Below the pieces are notes generated by a model, which saw only the letters and a program-made list of their open reading frames with translations, was not told the DNA's origin and searched no databases. Position numbers and translations under genes: made by a program. This document shows, piece by piece, positions 27,478-36,383 of a stretch of DNA of 58,446 nt (its first letter is position 1; each line of letters begins with the position of its first letter). Location of the stretch: the NCBI RefSeq assembly GCF_000760295.1, contig NZ_JNBA01000018.1, positions 1-58,446 on the forward strand, read 5' to 3'. Source of the DNA: Prochlorococcus sp. MIT 0701 (GTDB lineage: Bacteria > Cyanobacteriota > Cyanobacteriia > PCC-6307 > Cyanobiaceae).

Positions 27478-28107
27478 TCAATCTGATAGACACTCCTTGA
27501 CTAAATTACTAATGGTTTTAAATTCAACTCTATCAGCTCGATGACACCACTCAAACATTACTGATTCTGTAGTTGTCAAAGTCACACCAACTGACTCCAT
27601 ACGTCTTAATGCAAACTCTAAGTCAATTCTCCTACGACTACCAATTGCATCGACAGCGAGGAAAACCTGATAATCATTGGAGATTAGATCTAGTGCTGTT
27701 TGAAGGACGCAGACATGAGCTTCTATTCCACAAAGAAGAACCTTTTTAATACCAGACTTTCTAAATTGTTGAAGGAGTTCTACGCATCCAACACAACTAA
27801 ATGACAGTTTTGGAAAAGGATTATTTACTGTCCGTGTCGCTATAAGTTCTATTGTATGACCAAGTCGTTGAGGATATTGTTCTGTTGTTGCGATCTCTAT
27901 ACAAAGAACATTCGCGGCATCAATGAGACGTCTGATATTCCAAACGATCTGTTTCTGATCATCAACAGCCTGTATCAATCTTTCTTGAACATCGATAATC
28001 AAAAGTGCTGTGTCATCAGGTTGCATTAAATTTCGGCTGGGCAAAAGGGAATGAGTAGATAAGTAAGTTACATCCATAATTGAATTATTGGGACAATCAT
28101 TAGTCAT
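27478..28107 (-). CDS. Isochorismatase-family cysteine hydrolase
   Basis: 209 residues. The catalytic triad of the family can be placed: Asp in LLIIDVQERL (about residue 39), Lys in NPFPKLSFSC (about 99), and nucleophilic Cys in GIEAHVCVLQTALDL (about 132). Length is normal. Family members hydrolyse amide or ester bonds in small molecules such as isochorismate, nicotinamide or ureidoacrylate; the substrate here cannot be read. An in-frame ATG at codon 11 is an alternative start. Single gene. Confidence 0.85.
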   Translation of the reverse strand: MTNDCPNNSIMDVTYLSTHSLLPSRNLMQPDDTALLIIDVQERLIQAVDDQKQIVWNIRRLIDAANVLCIEIATTEQYPQRLGHTIELIATRTVNNPFPKLSFSCVGCVELLQQFRKSGIKKVLLCGIEAHVCVLQTALDLISNDYQVFLAVDAIGSRRRIDLEFALRRMESVGVTLTTTESVMFEWCHRADRVEFKTISNLVKECLSD

Positions 28108-28206
28108 GGACTTCTTAAGATTCTAGTGGACAAGAAGCAACAAATCAAGCAATAGTAAGTAAGAATATTGACAAGATAAAGGCGGTTGGTTACTATTTTG
28201 ATCATC

Positions 28207-28599
28207 TCAGAGCTTACGGGATTCGAGCGCTATTGCTAAACGTTCAACAGCATCAGCTAAATCTTGCTGGGGGGGTGGAGCAGCAGCAGCTTTAGCCTCC
28301 TCTTTTCGTTTGAAGCGTTCGAGAGCCCTGACCACAATAAAAACCACGAAGGCAATGACCAAAAAATTAATCATTGAGACCAAAAGTGCGCCGCCGGGCA
28401 AGGCACTAAGCGTGTCTACCTGAAGTCTGTGAAGTAAAGGGTCCATTAAAGCGCCAGTGACCAACTTCACAAGTGCATCTACGAGCTTTGAGAAGGCACC
28501 ACCTACGACAACAGCCACCGCCAGATCAACGACATTGCCGCGATTGACAAATTCTGTGAAGTCGTTAAGGACGTTGGTTATTTTGCGACGGTACGCCAT
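28207..28599 (-). CDS. mscL: Large-conductance mechanosensitive channel MscL
   Basis: 130 residues from ATG 28599. The signature is clear: FVNRGNVVDLAVAVVVGGAF for the pore helix TM1, an MDPLLH-containing periplasmic loop, TM2 (GALLVSMINFLVIAFVVFIV) and a cytoplasmic helix ending in a Lys/Glu/Ala-rich tail. It forms a pentamer that opens near lytic membrane tension. Normal length. Confidence 0.95.
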   Translation of the reverse strand: MAYRRKITNVLNDFTEFVNRGNVVDLAVAVVVGGAFSKLVDALVKLVTGALMDPLLHRLQVDTLSALPGGALLVSMINFLVIAFVVFIVVRALERFKRKEEAKAAAAPPPQQDLADAVERLAIALESRKL

Positions 28600-28764
28600 A
28601 TGAAGCAATTTCTAAACAGACCCCATAATGCCCCTATCAGTGAGATGACGCCAAGCCCTCGAAAAAATTTAAACAGTTTGCTCCTCATAAGTCATCATGG
28701 CTTGGTTAGAAGAAAACTTATTTAATAGTTAATGAATAAATTTGACTCATTAATTCGGCAAAAG

Positions 28765-28799
28765 AATAAAAATCCCCTGGCCTCCACTGGCCAAGGGAT
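28765..28799 (-). terminator. Strong minus-strand terminator
   Basis: 11-bp stem ATCCC(C)TGGCC / GGCCA(A)GGGAT with a 6-nt loop; the single mismatch on the plus strand is a G-U pair in minus-strand RNA. It is followed on that strand by TTTTTATTCTTTT. It must end a minus-strand transcript coming from 28800-29000. Confidence 0.7.
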
Positions 28800-28957
28800 C
28801 GTTTATGCGTTCCATCAATAGTATTACGTATATCCAAGAACTACTGAGTAATCGAAGTCCCATAAGGGTGTGCCGGATGTATCAAGGTGACTTATCAGCC
28901 AGTCTATTGGGAAGGTTTGATTGGGTTTGATAATGCAATCATCTCTGTTTCTACTCT
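28772..28957 (-). ncRNA. Candidate small RNA ahead of the terminator
   Basis: The only reason for a gene here is the strong terminator with no protein gene upstream. A 37-codon minus-strand frame overlaps it and even the hairpin, so a tiny protein is the alternative. No known RNA family recognised; boundaries are approximate. Confidence 0.3.
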
Positions 28958-28977
28958 GTTAAATAAAACTATTTAAC
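28958..28977. repeat. Perfect inverted repeat
   Basis: GTTAAATA-AAAC-TATTTAAC: 8-bp arms around 4 bp. Placed where a promoter for the minus-strand transcript at 28.8 kb would be expected; could be an operator. Confidence 0.5.
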
Positions 28978-29343
28978 GTGAAAGTAATAGCAGTGTAGTG
29001 AGACTACAGAACATCAAGAAAATGATGGGTAGATTATTCCCGATGTAAAAGAAAGGCTAACAAAGCAGCACACACTTCTGTGTAATACGAGTTTTAATAG
29101 AGGTTGATGCCGTGATATAATCGTAAAATATAATTCGAGAAGGCCGAATATCAGAGTAGAGTACTTAATGAATAAGTCTGCAAGAGAGGGGAGGCAGATT
29201 AATCCAATTATGTGAATCATTTTGTGGGCAGAATGATAGGATTGTGCCCGTCATTTTTATATTAATACCTTGATTTCGCCTCTGGTGCTAGCCTCAAGGA
29301 ATAGCAACCTTAAAGACATCAACATGAAAAGTACTTAGAGCTG

Positions 29344-29829
29344 ATGATTAGGACTAATCCAAATTGCTTTGTGGACGTGTTAAAGACATATCCACACCTT
29401 AATTCAGAGGGCTGGATAGCAAAGCAAACTATAGTGATCGCCATCATTAGTTTAGTTACCTTGATGCCTATGGCGCCTGTAAAAGCAACTCCAATCGTGC
29501 TTTTGTGCTCTTATCTCTATGAAGGAAAATCATATAAGGAAATATACCTTGTCGACTCCGAGCGCTTATTAGTAGAGATCCGTTATCCATTCGCACCTTC
29601 TGAAGAGGAAAGGAATATCATAGAGAGTCTTATTGTTGAATCATCATCACCAACTATTGTTGTTGCTAGACTTCATACAGATGACAGTCATTACTTCAAA
29701 TATGAGATCAATAAAGTAAACCTCGAGGTTAAACCATTTTCAGTTAGTCTAATCGCTGGTGTACAGCAAATGACAACGCGTAGCTGCACGAGAATACAAA
29801 CATTCATGAGCCTCAATGATAAGAGTTAA
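29344..29829 (+). CDS. Hypothetical secreted protein (161 aa)
   Basis: A hydrophobic segment at about residues 28-45 (TIVIAIISLVTLMPMAPVKA) ends in a signal-peptidase-like A-x-A site, so the mature part of about 110 residues is probably periplasmic or secreted. In-frame GTG codons within the N-terminus could be the true start. The mature part has alternating beta-like pattern and three Cys in the whole protein. No family recognised. Confidence 0.5.
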   Translation: MIRTNPNCFVDVLKTYPHLNSEGWIAKQTIVIAIISLVTLMPMAPVKATPIVLLCSYLYEGKSYKEIYLVDSERLLVEIRYPFAPSEEERNIIESLIVESSSPTIVVARLHTDDSHYFKYEINKVNLEVKPFSVSLIAGVQQMTTRSCTRIQTFMSLNDKS

Positions 29830-30690
29830 CGATAATCCAAAGGCAAAGTTACTTCATTATTTAATGACTTAGCGCAAGCTGGCTTGAGAACACACTACAC
29901 ACAAGTTTAATGGCCAGGTTGATCATCACTGTGAGCATCGAAAATACATGACCATTCGCGACGGCACTTTAGTGACAATTTGAGCGATCCAGAACTAAAG
30001 ATGACAAACAAGTCAAACACCTTGCACTCAATACCCTAGTAAAAAACATAAAAACACTCTCTGGCATTAATCTTTAGCAAAGTTGCCATAAGATTCCAAT
30101 CAAAAGGGTATTGCTGGCAGTCAAAAAGGGCCCTGGTAATAAACAAGTTTACATGAAATAAGAACACCTAAGCGCTACTACAATAGATAGTTAATGACTT
30201 AACCTATATCTTCTAAATAAGCATTATGCTCCCAAATAGTTGGGAGCAAGGCGAAGATTCAAGAAGATAAAAGCTAATCCAGATGCTTCCTTACCCTTGA
30301 GGAGATGAGCAGGGCTTTTAGTCTGTTGTAGACAGCTATTGTAATGACCCAAGTCATAAGCATATCAGCCTTATGGCATATTTGTGATTCTTTCCTGTCT
30401 AGTATTTCTACAGAACTCGTGTGAACTTAGTTTCGAACTTATAGAATTTGTATTCTATGGTCAAAGGCGCATGGGTAAATAAATAGACGCAAAATATGGG
30501 ATTAATCTTGGCTTGAATAGGATTTCATTGATAAATTTTGCATCTAGCTTATCCCACATAGCTGTTGGTCCAATCATTCTCAAGATGCGTTACCAAATAA
30601 TAATAAACAAAAGCAGGAACTAAAGTTTCCCTTCTTTGCAAAGTCAAAACAAGGTTCAGACACAAAATCATTCACATCGCAAGCATCCAG
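29830..30690. other. Intergenic region
   Basis: About 860 bp without a supported gene; includes a perfect hairpin at 30227-30248. Confidence 0.5.
30227..30248. repeat. Perfect 9-bp hairpin
   Basis: TGCTCCCAA-ATAG-TTGGGAGCA. No T tract on either strand, so it is not an ordinary terminator; the ATAG loop side on the plus strand is followed by AGGCGAAG. Confidence 0.6.
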
Positions 30691-31386
30691 TTGCCATCTA
30701 TTCACCCAGAGCCGCATAACAGTTCTCGTACAACCTGGCTACGGGCAGCCGTTCTTGGTGCCAACGATGGCATTGTCTCCACTGCAAGCTTGGTGGTGGG
30801 TGTGGCATCGGCCCAAAGTAGTCACCATGGCGTGCTCCTGTCTGGACTAGCAGGTCTAGTGGCCGGGGCAATGTCAATGGCTGCTGGCGAATACGTGTCA
30901 GTCAGCTCTCAAGCTGACACAGAAAAAGCAGATCGGGAGCAAGAACGCAAAGAGCTATCCAAACACCCTGAAGCTGAACTAAAAGAGCTGATTGAAATCT
31001 ACCAACAGCGAGGTCTTGATCTAACACTTGCAAAGCAGGTTGCGATACAACTCACCAAGCATGATGCACTCGCTACGCATATGCGCGAGGAACTAGGTTT
31101 CTCACCAATTAGCCAGGCAAGGCCAGTCCAAGCTGCAATCGCATCAGCCAGCATGTTTGCTCTAGGCGCAGCTGTTCCGCTCATCGTTGCATCACAACTG
31201 CCAGTGAAACAAATTCCAGTGATCGTATCGATTGCATCATTGATCTGCTTAGGCCTTCTCGGTGGCCTCTCAGCCCGTGCAGGTAAAGCATCAATTAGAA
31301 AAGCGGTTGTAAGAATAACGTTCTGGGGTGCACTGGCAATGGCTATCACTGCAGCCATAGGAAGTCTATTTGGTGTAATTCACTGA
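30691..31386 (+). CDS. VIT1/CCC1-family iron/manganese transporter
   Basis: 231 residues from a TTG start (no in-frame ATG nearby). Family motifs are clear: LGANDGIVSTASLVVGVA in helix 1, GLVAGAMSMAAGEYVSVSSQ in helix 2, a cytosolic Glu-rich helical segment (residues about 75-140) that binds metal, then three more helices. VIT/CCC1 proteins move Fe2+ or Mn2+ out of the cytosol in exchange for protons. Stands alone but lies 0.8 kb before an imelysin/di-haem/Fur group, in line with a role in iron handling. Confidence 0.9.
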   Translation: MPSIHPEPHNSSRTTWLRAAVLGANDGIVSTASLVVGVASAQSSHHGVLLSGLAGLVAGAMSMAAGEYVSVSSQADTEKADREQERKELSKHPEAELKELIEIYQQRGLDLTLAKQVAIQLTKHDALATHMREELGFSPISQARPVQAAIASASMFALGAAVPLIVASQLPVKQIPVIVSIASLICLGLLGGLSARAGKASIRKAVVRITFWGALAMAITAAIGSLFGVIH

Positions 31387-32179
31387 ACAGGCGGAAATCA
31401 TCCGACAAAGTATCCTGACTTGACACCTACATGGACGCAAGAGGATTTGATCGATAGTTAGTAACTATTTTGTAGTTTATCGTGTATTTACTACAGCAAG
31501 AAGAATGGTTGATTAGCCAACAACGTGAATACTCCAAAAGATTAAAGCCATAATTATACATAAGAAATCCATGCAATGGTTCCCTCTATGAAGAAAGCCG
31601 GAAATACCTAAAAGAATCCTTACAAAAGGTCAGGAGTGACTATACATCAACTCCAAGATAGGTGGGTTCAGATAGAACCATGACAAGTGATCTGGGAGGG
31701 TAAAGCCTCCTATTGCGACTTCAATTGTCTTGGCTCTAAAGAGTTTCAAGCCAGTCATTCCTCAAGGAAATGGCAAGCCTTGATGGACAAGACTTTCCTG
31801 AAATATATCGCATGAATTGACTTTTAAATTTATACTATCTACTCTGATGATGACGATCACAAAATAAGCTCTTAATTGTAAATAACTATTCCTCACTTGC
31901 CATGTAGCTTCTAAACATTTGATCTTCGTCTCAAAGCACTTTTTCCTTAAAGGGTTATTAAAAACTGACTGCAGCCAAACCTGTTCAATGCAAAACACAA
32001 ACTTGCTTATCTGATGGAACAATTTCACTGAAGACGTATTTTACAAAAGGCTGAACCAACAACAATGAAGCCTCTCCAAGTAACAAATGAGTTGTTCGCC
32101 TGTATTGTTTGCGTCGCCTTGTCAGGCGTTCATCAATAGTGTCTGAAAAATAACCACTCACCCAGCTTCGGGTTTCACA
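31387..32179. other. Intergenic region
   Basis: No supported gene. The last 100 bp should carry the promoter of the imelysin gene. Confidence 0.5.
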
Positions 32180-33187
32180 ATGATTCGTTTGCCTCGCCTG
32201 GCTCCACTTCTTGGTGCCGCTGCTCTCTCGGCAAGTATCACAGCAGCATGCACACCGCAGTCACAGACGGCACCTACGGAGAAGGAAGTAAGCAGCGCAT
32301 TAGTTAATAATGTTGTACTGCCTAGTTATCAAAAACTTGTAGCTGCAACAGAGAATCTTAAGGAGGATCTGAACAAGTTCGCGAAGGACCCTACCGACGC
32401 CAACCTTGAAGCCGCCCGCAAGCAATGGAAGACTACGCGTAAAACATGGGAAATAACAGAAACCTGGGCCTATGGTCCAGCCGAAACAGATGGTTTTGAC
32501 CCCAATCTTGATGATTGGCCCGTCAGCAGAAAGGAGCTGGCCCAAGCCTTAGATGAGAGTAACTTTTCCAAAACAACCTTTGCAGACCTCGACACAACTG
32601 GACGAGGCTTTCACGGAATTGAATATGTTCTTTTCGGCGATGGAGGTCAAGCTGTTTCAGCAGCTTCAATGACTCCTCCACAATTGCTATATCTTCAAAT
32701 CGCCGGTGAAGACCTCGAGCAGAATGCAAAAGGTTTGCTTGCCGCATGGAGTGGAGACGAAGGCTTTGGCAAAGCCGACGTTGAGGCCGATCCAAGCAAA
32801 ACTGTCAGTGACATCCTTGAAGGGATGACCGGCTGTTTAGATGAGGTTGCCAATGGCAAATTAGGAGCAGCCCTTGAGGCAGGCAAAGACGAACTAGAAA
32901 GCACTTTCAGTGGCAACACCGGATCCGATGTAGTTTCAAACCTAAAAGGAGTGCGGCTTGCATGGAAAGAGTCCAAGCTGCAGGCTCTTGTTAAAGCCCA
33001 AGATGAAGAGATCGCAAAAGCATTGACTGATCAACTGAATGCGGCCATTGACCTTGCCAAAGCACTGCCTAAAAGGCTTAACGACAAGATCGATGATCCG
33101 GCAACACGTGAACAGATCGAGGATCTCCAGGCGGCGATCATGGCCGCATTAGAAACCACTACTGCTGTATCAGAAAAGATAGGATAA
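32180..33187 (+). CDS. Imelysin-family (M75-type, IrpA-like) lipoprotein
   Basis: 335 residues. Lipoprotein signal with lipobox-like S-I-T-A-A-C (Cys about 24). Imelysin fold markers: an N-terminal helical repeat with W-x-x-T-R-x-x-WE and Y-G-P, then the GxHxxE motif in GFHGIEYVLFG (about residues 145-155). Members are periplasmic or outer-membrane-anchored, iron-regulated proteins tied to iron uptake (IrpA of cyanobacteria, ICMP); the peptidase role is doubtful. Followed after 42 bp by a di-haem oxidoreductase, a pairing known from iron-regulated operons in other bacteria. Confidence 0.88.
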   Translation: MIRLPRLAPLLGAAALSASITAACTPQSQTAPTEKEVSSALVNNVVLPSYQKLVAATENLKEDLNKFAKDPTDANLEAARKQWKTTRKTWEITETWAYGPAETDGFDPNLDDWPVSRKELAQALDESNFSKTTFADLDTTGRGFHGIEYVLFGDGGQAVSAASMTPPQLLYLQIAGEDLEQNAKGLLAAWSGDEGFGKADVEADPSKTVSDILEGMTGCLDEVANGKLGAALEAGKDELESTFSGNTGSDVVSNLKGVRLAWKESKLQALVKAQDEEIAKALTDQLNAAIDLAKALPKRLNDKIDDPATREQIEDLQAAIMAALETTTAVSEKIG

Positions 33188-33229
33188 TTTTTTAATTATA
33201 TATTGAAATAAAGATGAGATGATTGAATC

Positions 33230-34564
33230 ATGAGATTCATTTTTCTCTCAAAATTACTTCTGGGATGTCTGGCCCTTCTAGTCGCAGTTGGGTTTGGCAT
33301 CTCATTCAAGTTAGTGCGTCCCGTATGGGCAGGTGATCCACATCGCCCCGCCGGTGACATGACTGTTTTCAACCGCTCATTTGGTTCCTTTGAAACAACA
33401 GCTGACGGACTAACCAAGGCTGAGTTTGATCGTCATACTCAAACAGACCCCCTTTTCGAGCAGAAGCATGTTCCCCTTGATGGACATGTCGGTGCAGGCC
33501 TGGGACCTCTTCACAATGCCAAATCATGCTCCTCGTGCCATGTCCTAAACGGCAGAGGAAAACCAATCGCTGGCCAATCTCTCTTCAGAGTTGCGATGCA
33601 AGAAGGAGGTGGTAATCAACCAGTTCCTGAGATTGGCTTCCAACTGCAAGACAAAGCAATCTTTGGTCACAGTCCTGAAGCAAAAGTTGAACGAAACTGG
33701 ATAGAAAAAGACGGCCTACGTCAATTAAAGACTCGCATCACTCAACCCGATGGCACCGAGCTCTCAGAGGAAACCATGGCCCGATCACTGCGCATCGCAC
33801 CACCAATGATTGGCATTGGCCTGCTGGAAGCCATCCCAGAAGACGACGTGCTGGCTAATGCAGATCCAGACGATCATGATGGTGACGGAATCTCTGGTAG
33901 ACCCGTTTGGACCATCGACAGCGATGGGGAACGCCGCATTGGCCGATTTGGCTGGAAGGCAATTGCAGCCAGCGTGAACCAACAGAGCGCTAACGCCTAC
34001 CTCGACGACATGGGACTGACAACGGCAACAGGGCCGGATAGCACCATGGCTGCTGATGGGAGCCCGGCAGATATCAGTTGGGAAGACCTTGATGGGGTGA
34101 GCTACTACACACAGACTCTCGGAGCACCAGCCACAGCCGAAGCATCTCACAGCCGTGTAGTCAAACAGGGATCAGCACTCTTTGATCAACTTCAATGTGC
34201 TAGCTGTCACGTGCCCAGCCAGCGCACAGGGAACAATCAACAGGCAGTGGCAAAAGTCATCAACGACCAAGCAATCTGGCCTTACACCGACCTTTTACTT
34301 CACGATATGGGTCCTGGCCTCGATGACGGTGTGGCTGAAGAAGGTCTTAGCCTCTCAACGGAATGGCGAACTGCCCCTCTGTGGGGATTGGGAATGACCC
34401 AGAGGGTTAATCGCAAAGCAAGCTTCTTGCACGATGGCCGGGCACGCAGCATCGAGGAAGCGATCATCTGGCATGGTGGCGAGGCTAAAACTGCCCAGCA
34501 GCGCTATCAGGCCTTGCCGCAAAGGCAGAAGGATCAACTATTGGCTTGGCTCAAACAACTTTAA
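33230..34564 (+). CDS. Di-haem oxidoreductase (DHOR family, 'thiol oxidoreductase')
   Basis: 444 residues. N-terminal signal/anchor helix (LLLGCLALLVAVGFGISF). Two c-type haem sites: CSSCH near residue 100 and CASCH near residue 322; further H-DG-R-A-R-S-x-EEAI-x-WHGGEA motif at about 400-420 is characteristic of this family, related to di-haem peroxidases. Acts in the periplasm. Together with the upstream imelysin it probably belongs to an iron-acquisition or iron-oxidation unit; precise reaction unproven. Confidence 0.88.
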   Translation: MRFIFLSKLLLGCLALLVAVGFGISFKLVRPVWAGDPHRPAGDMTVFNRSFGSFETTADGLTKAEFDRHTQTDPLFEQKHVPLDGHVGAGLGPLHNAKSCSSCHVLNGRGKPIAGQSLFRVAMQEGGGNQPVPEIGFQLQDKAIFGHSPEAKVERNWIEKDGLRQLKTRITQPDGTELSEETMARSLRIAPPMIGIGLLEAIPEDDVLANADPDDHDGDGISGRPVWTIDSDGERRIGRFGWKAIAASVNQQSANAYLDDMGLTTATGPDSTMAADGSPADISWEDLDGVSYYTQTLGAPATAEASHSRVVKQGSALFDQLQCASCHVPSQRTGNNQQAVAKVINDQAIWPYTDLLLHDMGPGLDDGVAEEGLSLSTEWRTAPLWGLGMTQRVNRKASFLHDGRARSIEEAIIWHGGEAKTAQQRYQALPQRQKDQLLAWLKQL

Positions 34565-34673
34565 AGAAAAACGCGATCTAGCTTGAGATGCTGCCTTGCT
34601 TGAAGCAAGAACACACCATCAATTACGCCAATCACTCTCATTAGCGGTTACTATTGAGAAATGCATTGCAGAG

Positions 34674-35156
34674 GTGGCCTTGCCTACTTCTTCGTCCCTG
34701 GCCCGTATCCATGGACAACTTGAGGTTGGCTTGCATCAGGGTGGTCGACGTTTAACGCCTCAAAGACGCCGCGTTCTTGATCTCTTTGAAAGTATTGGTT
34801 CTGGCATTCACCTCAGTGCTGAAGAAGTCCATCGGCAACTTCTAGAGGCAAACTCAAGGGTGTCTCTAGCAACGATCTACCGCACGCTGCGCTTGCTTGT
34901 CGAGATGGGCTTTCTACACGAGTTGGAAATAAGCGATGGCGGACATCGCTTTGAATTAGCAAGTCACGACCACCCAGATCATCACCATTTGGTATGCGTG
35001 CGTTGTGGTCGTACTGAGGAGTTTGAGAGTAAGCCAGTACTGGAAGCTGGACGCTCTGCTGCTGAGCGAATCGGGTTCCAACTGATCGAGTCAACATTGA
35101 ATGTACGGGCTCTATGTCCGTCTTGTCAGAGACCCTCGACAACCAATGTCCATTGA
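34674..35156 (+). CDS. Fur-family metalloregulator
   Basis: 160 residues from GTG 34674; the frame is open to a TTG at 34596, which would give 186 residues, longer than usual. Winged helix (LTPQRRRVLDLFES...SAEEVHRQLLE...VSLATIYRTLRLLVEMG, about residues 22-88) followed by the dimer domain with the metal-binding H-D-H-P-D-H-H-H stretch and two Cys pairs, CVRCG and CPSC, for structural zinc. It could sense iron, zinc or peroxide; the sequence alone does not decide. It lies 109 bp after the di-haem gene (stop to GTG) on the same strand, so it may regulate that group. Confidence 0.88.
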   Translation: MALPTSSSLARIHGQLEVGLHQGGRRLTPQRRRVLDLFESIGSGIHLSAEEVHRQLLEANSRVSLATIYRTLRLLVEMGFLHELEISDGGHRFELASHDHPDHHHLVCVRCGRTEEFESKPVLEAGRSAAERIGFQLIESTLNVRALCPSCQRPSTTNVH

Positions 35157-35172
35157 TAACTGATGATAAACA

Positions 35173-35652
35173 TCAGTGCTGAGAATGCTGATCACACGGC
35201 ATCCAGTGGGTTCCCATCTGGTGAGCGCCTTTGCATCCCAACTCCCGTGCCTTCGCTTCGGCCTCTAATTGAGTGGGGTAAGCCATCAACCGAGGGTCCG
35301 TTTGCGACGCAGACTTGCCGCTTACGGGAAGGTGATGCTGATGGGGATTTTCAATCTCCGATCCACCCAAAGACACCAAGCCCATGCTTATTGGACCTGC
35401 CGTCCACACTCCCATGGTGCTTACACCAACACTTAGCAAGCCCATCCCAACGACAGAAGCATTGATCACCCCCATAGCAACCACGCCAATGGAAACAACA
35501 CCCATGGGAACAACACCAATGCAAACCACTCCCATTGGAACAATACCGATCGAAACTGTGCCTAAGGGAGCTATCCCAATAGCCAGCTTTTTCGGTTTGC
35601 TCCCGCAGTGTGCTGATGCTTTGTCATCGCCAGTTTGATCAGCAGTGTTCAT
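35173..35652 (-). CDS. Pentad-repeat protein with C-terminal DUF3721
   Basis: 159 residues. Residues 26-97 consist of about 14 strict five-residue units with Gly at every fifth position (G-V-V-P-M / G-V-V-S-I type; only position 66 is Ser), all hydrophobic. Such periodicity predicts a very regular beta structure or a membrane-packed stack; it is not the usual A(D/N)LXX pentapeptide repeat. Residues about 119-155 match DUF3721: F/Y-x-T-x-x-EAEA-x-A...GC-x-GAH-x-MG-x-x-WMPC-x-x-H, with Cys and His likely to bind metal. Start overlaps the stop of the upstream DUF3721 gene (ATGA). Confidence 0.7.
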   Translation of the reverse strand: MNTADQTGDDKASAHCGSKPKKLAIGIAPLGTVSIGIVPMGVVCIGVVPMGVVSIGVVAMGVINASVVGMGLLSVGVSTMGVWTAGPISMGLVSLGGSEIENPHQHHLPVSGKSASQTDPRLMAYPTQLEAEAKARELGCKGAHQMGTHWMPCDQHSQH

Positions 35653-35933
35653 GGATTGTGTTGAGACTCCATTTGAATGCCGTGCTTGTCACAGACCATC
35701 CACATCTGACCCATCTGATGGGACCCCTTACAACCAAATTGTGGGGCGGCAGCTTCTGCCTCAGCTTGAGTTCTAAACATCGCCTGCTTCGGTTCAGTAG
35801 CTGATGTTTCAGCAGCGTTGATCCCTACTTCGCTCATTACAACTGTCAATCCAGTCGTTGCAGCAATCAAAAGTAGCGATCCACTTAATGTAGTTGAGGC
35901 TGATCGGCCCATGAGCTCCATCATTTCCACCAT
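35649..35933 (-). CDS. DUF3721 protein with membrane anchor
   Basis: 94 residues. One hydrophobic helix at about 16-36 (signal or anchor), then DUF3721 at about 51-88: FRTQAEAEAAAPQFGCKGSH followed by QMG-x-x-WMVCDKH. The paired Cys and His may bind metal. It overlaps the downstream pentad-repeat gene by 4 nt, so the two are coupled. Alternative starts at codons 4, 5 and 8. Confidence 0.75.
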   Translation of the reverse strand: MVEMMELMGRSASTTLSGSLLLIAATTGLTVVMSEVGINAAETSATEPKQAMFRTQAEAEAAAPQFGCKGSHQMGQMWMVCDKHGIQMESQHNP

Positions 35934-35971
35934 CCATGATGCATCCAGATTGAAGGATGCACCACAAAATC

Positions 35972-35998
35972 CCCTCGCTCGCTTTTGGCGAGCGAGGG
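35972..35998. terminator. Perfect 11-bp hairpin (minus-strand terminator-like)
   Basis: CCCTCGCTCGC-TTTTG-GCGAGCGAGGG. On the minus strand it is followed by GATTTTGTGG, a weak T tract. It lies between the divergent DUF3721 gene and the SepF-like gene and could stop antisense readthrough from arsS. Confidence 0.65.
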
Positions 35999-36046
35999 CT
36001 GGATCAGGCCCATCGACTGCACTAAAATCCCAAAAGCGTCGAGGCT

Positions 36047-36352
36047 ATGGACGCACCGTTTGCTGACTGGTGGCACGAGATCGTCGTGTTCAAACCATTG
36101 GTTTTTGAACAGGCCTTTGAAGCCGTTTTGGCTGTCCGCGAACAGCACACCGTTTTGCTCAACATCTGTCGGATGGACCCAGAACATGCCCAGCGCACCA
36201 TTGATTTTGTGATTGGAGGTGTGACTGCACTTGATGGACAACATGTACGCATTGACGAGAAAGTGTTCCTATTTGCACCTTCACTTGTCGCGATCAAGGC
36301 GTTGCAAGGTTCCCTTATAAGAGATTCAAGCAGCAAATCTATCGAGCGCTGA
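36047..36352 (+). CDS. SepF-core protein (short SepF paralogue)
   Basis: 101 residues. Residues about 14-83 match the SepF C-terminal core: V-x-x-P-x-x-FE-x-A, L-x-V-R-E-x-x-TVLLN, R-M-D-P-E-x-AQR-x-IDFV-x-G-x-x-ALDG, then V-FLFAP. In full SepF this domain forms rings and binds FtsZ. The N-terminal membrane-binding helix and linker are missing and the C-terminus is short, so it is either a stand-alone core or an unrelated use of the fold. It is antisense to the tail of no other gene; convergent with arsS (32 bp). Confidence 0.75.
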   Translation: MDAPFADWWHEIVVFKPLVFEQAFEAVLAVREQHTVLLNICRMDPEHAQRTIDFVIGGVTALDGQHVRIDEKVFLFAPSLVAIKALQGSLIRDSSSKSIER

Positions 36353-36383
36353 TCATCAGCTTTCATCACAGGGCCTTGAATGA

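Larger units (their letters stand above)
28600..29343. other. Intergenic region with candidate minus-strand small RNA
   Basis: No convincing protein gene. It holds a minus-strand terminator (28772-28799) with no recognised gene upstream and a perfect inverted repeat at 28958-28977. Confidence 0.5.

Noticed and set aside
35384-35638. Thr/Pro/Met repeat frame on the plus strand
   Set aside because: It is the antisense reading of the Gly pentad repeats; periodic DNA gives periodic protein in all frames.
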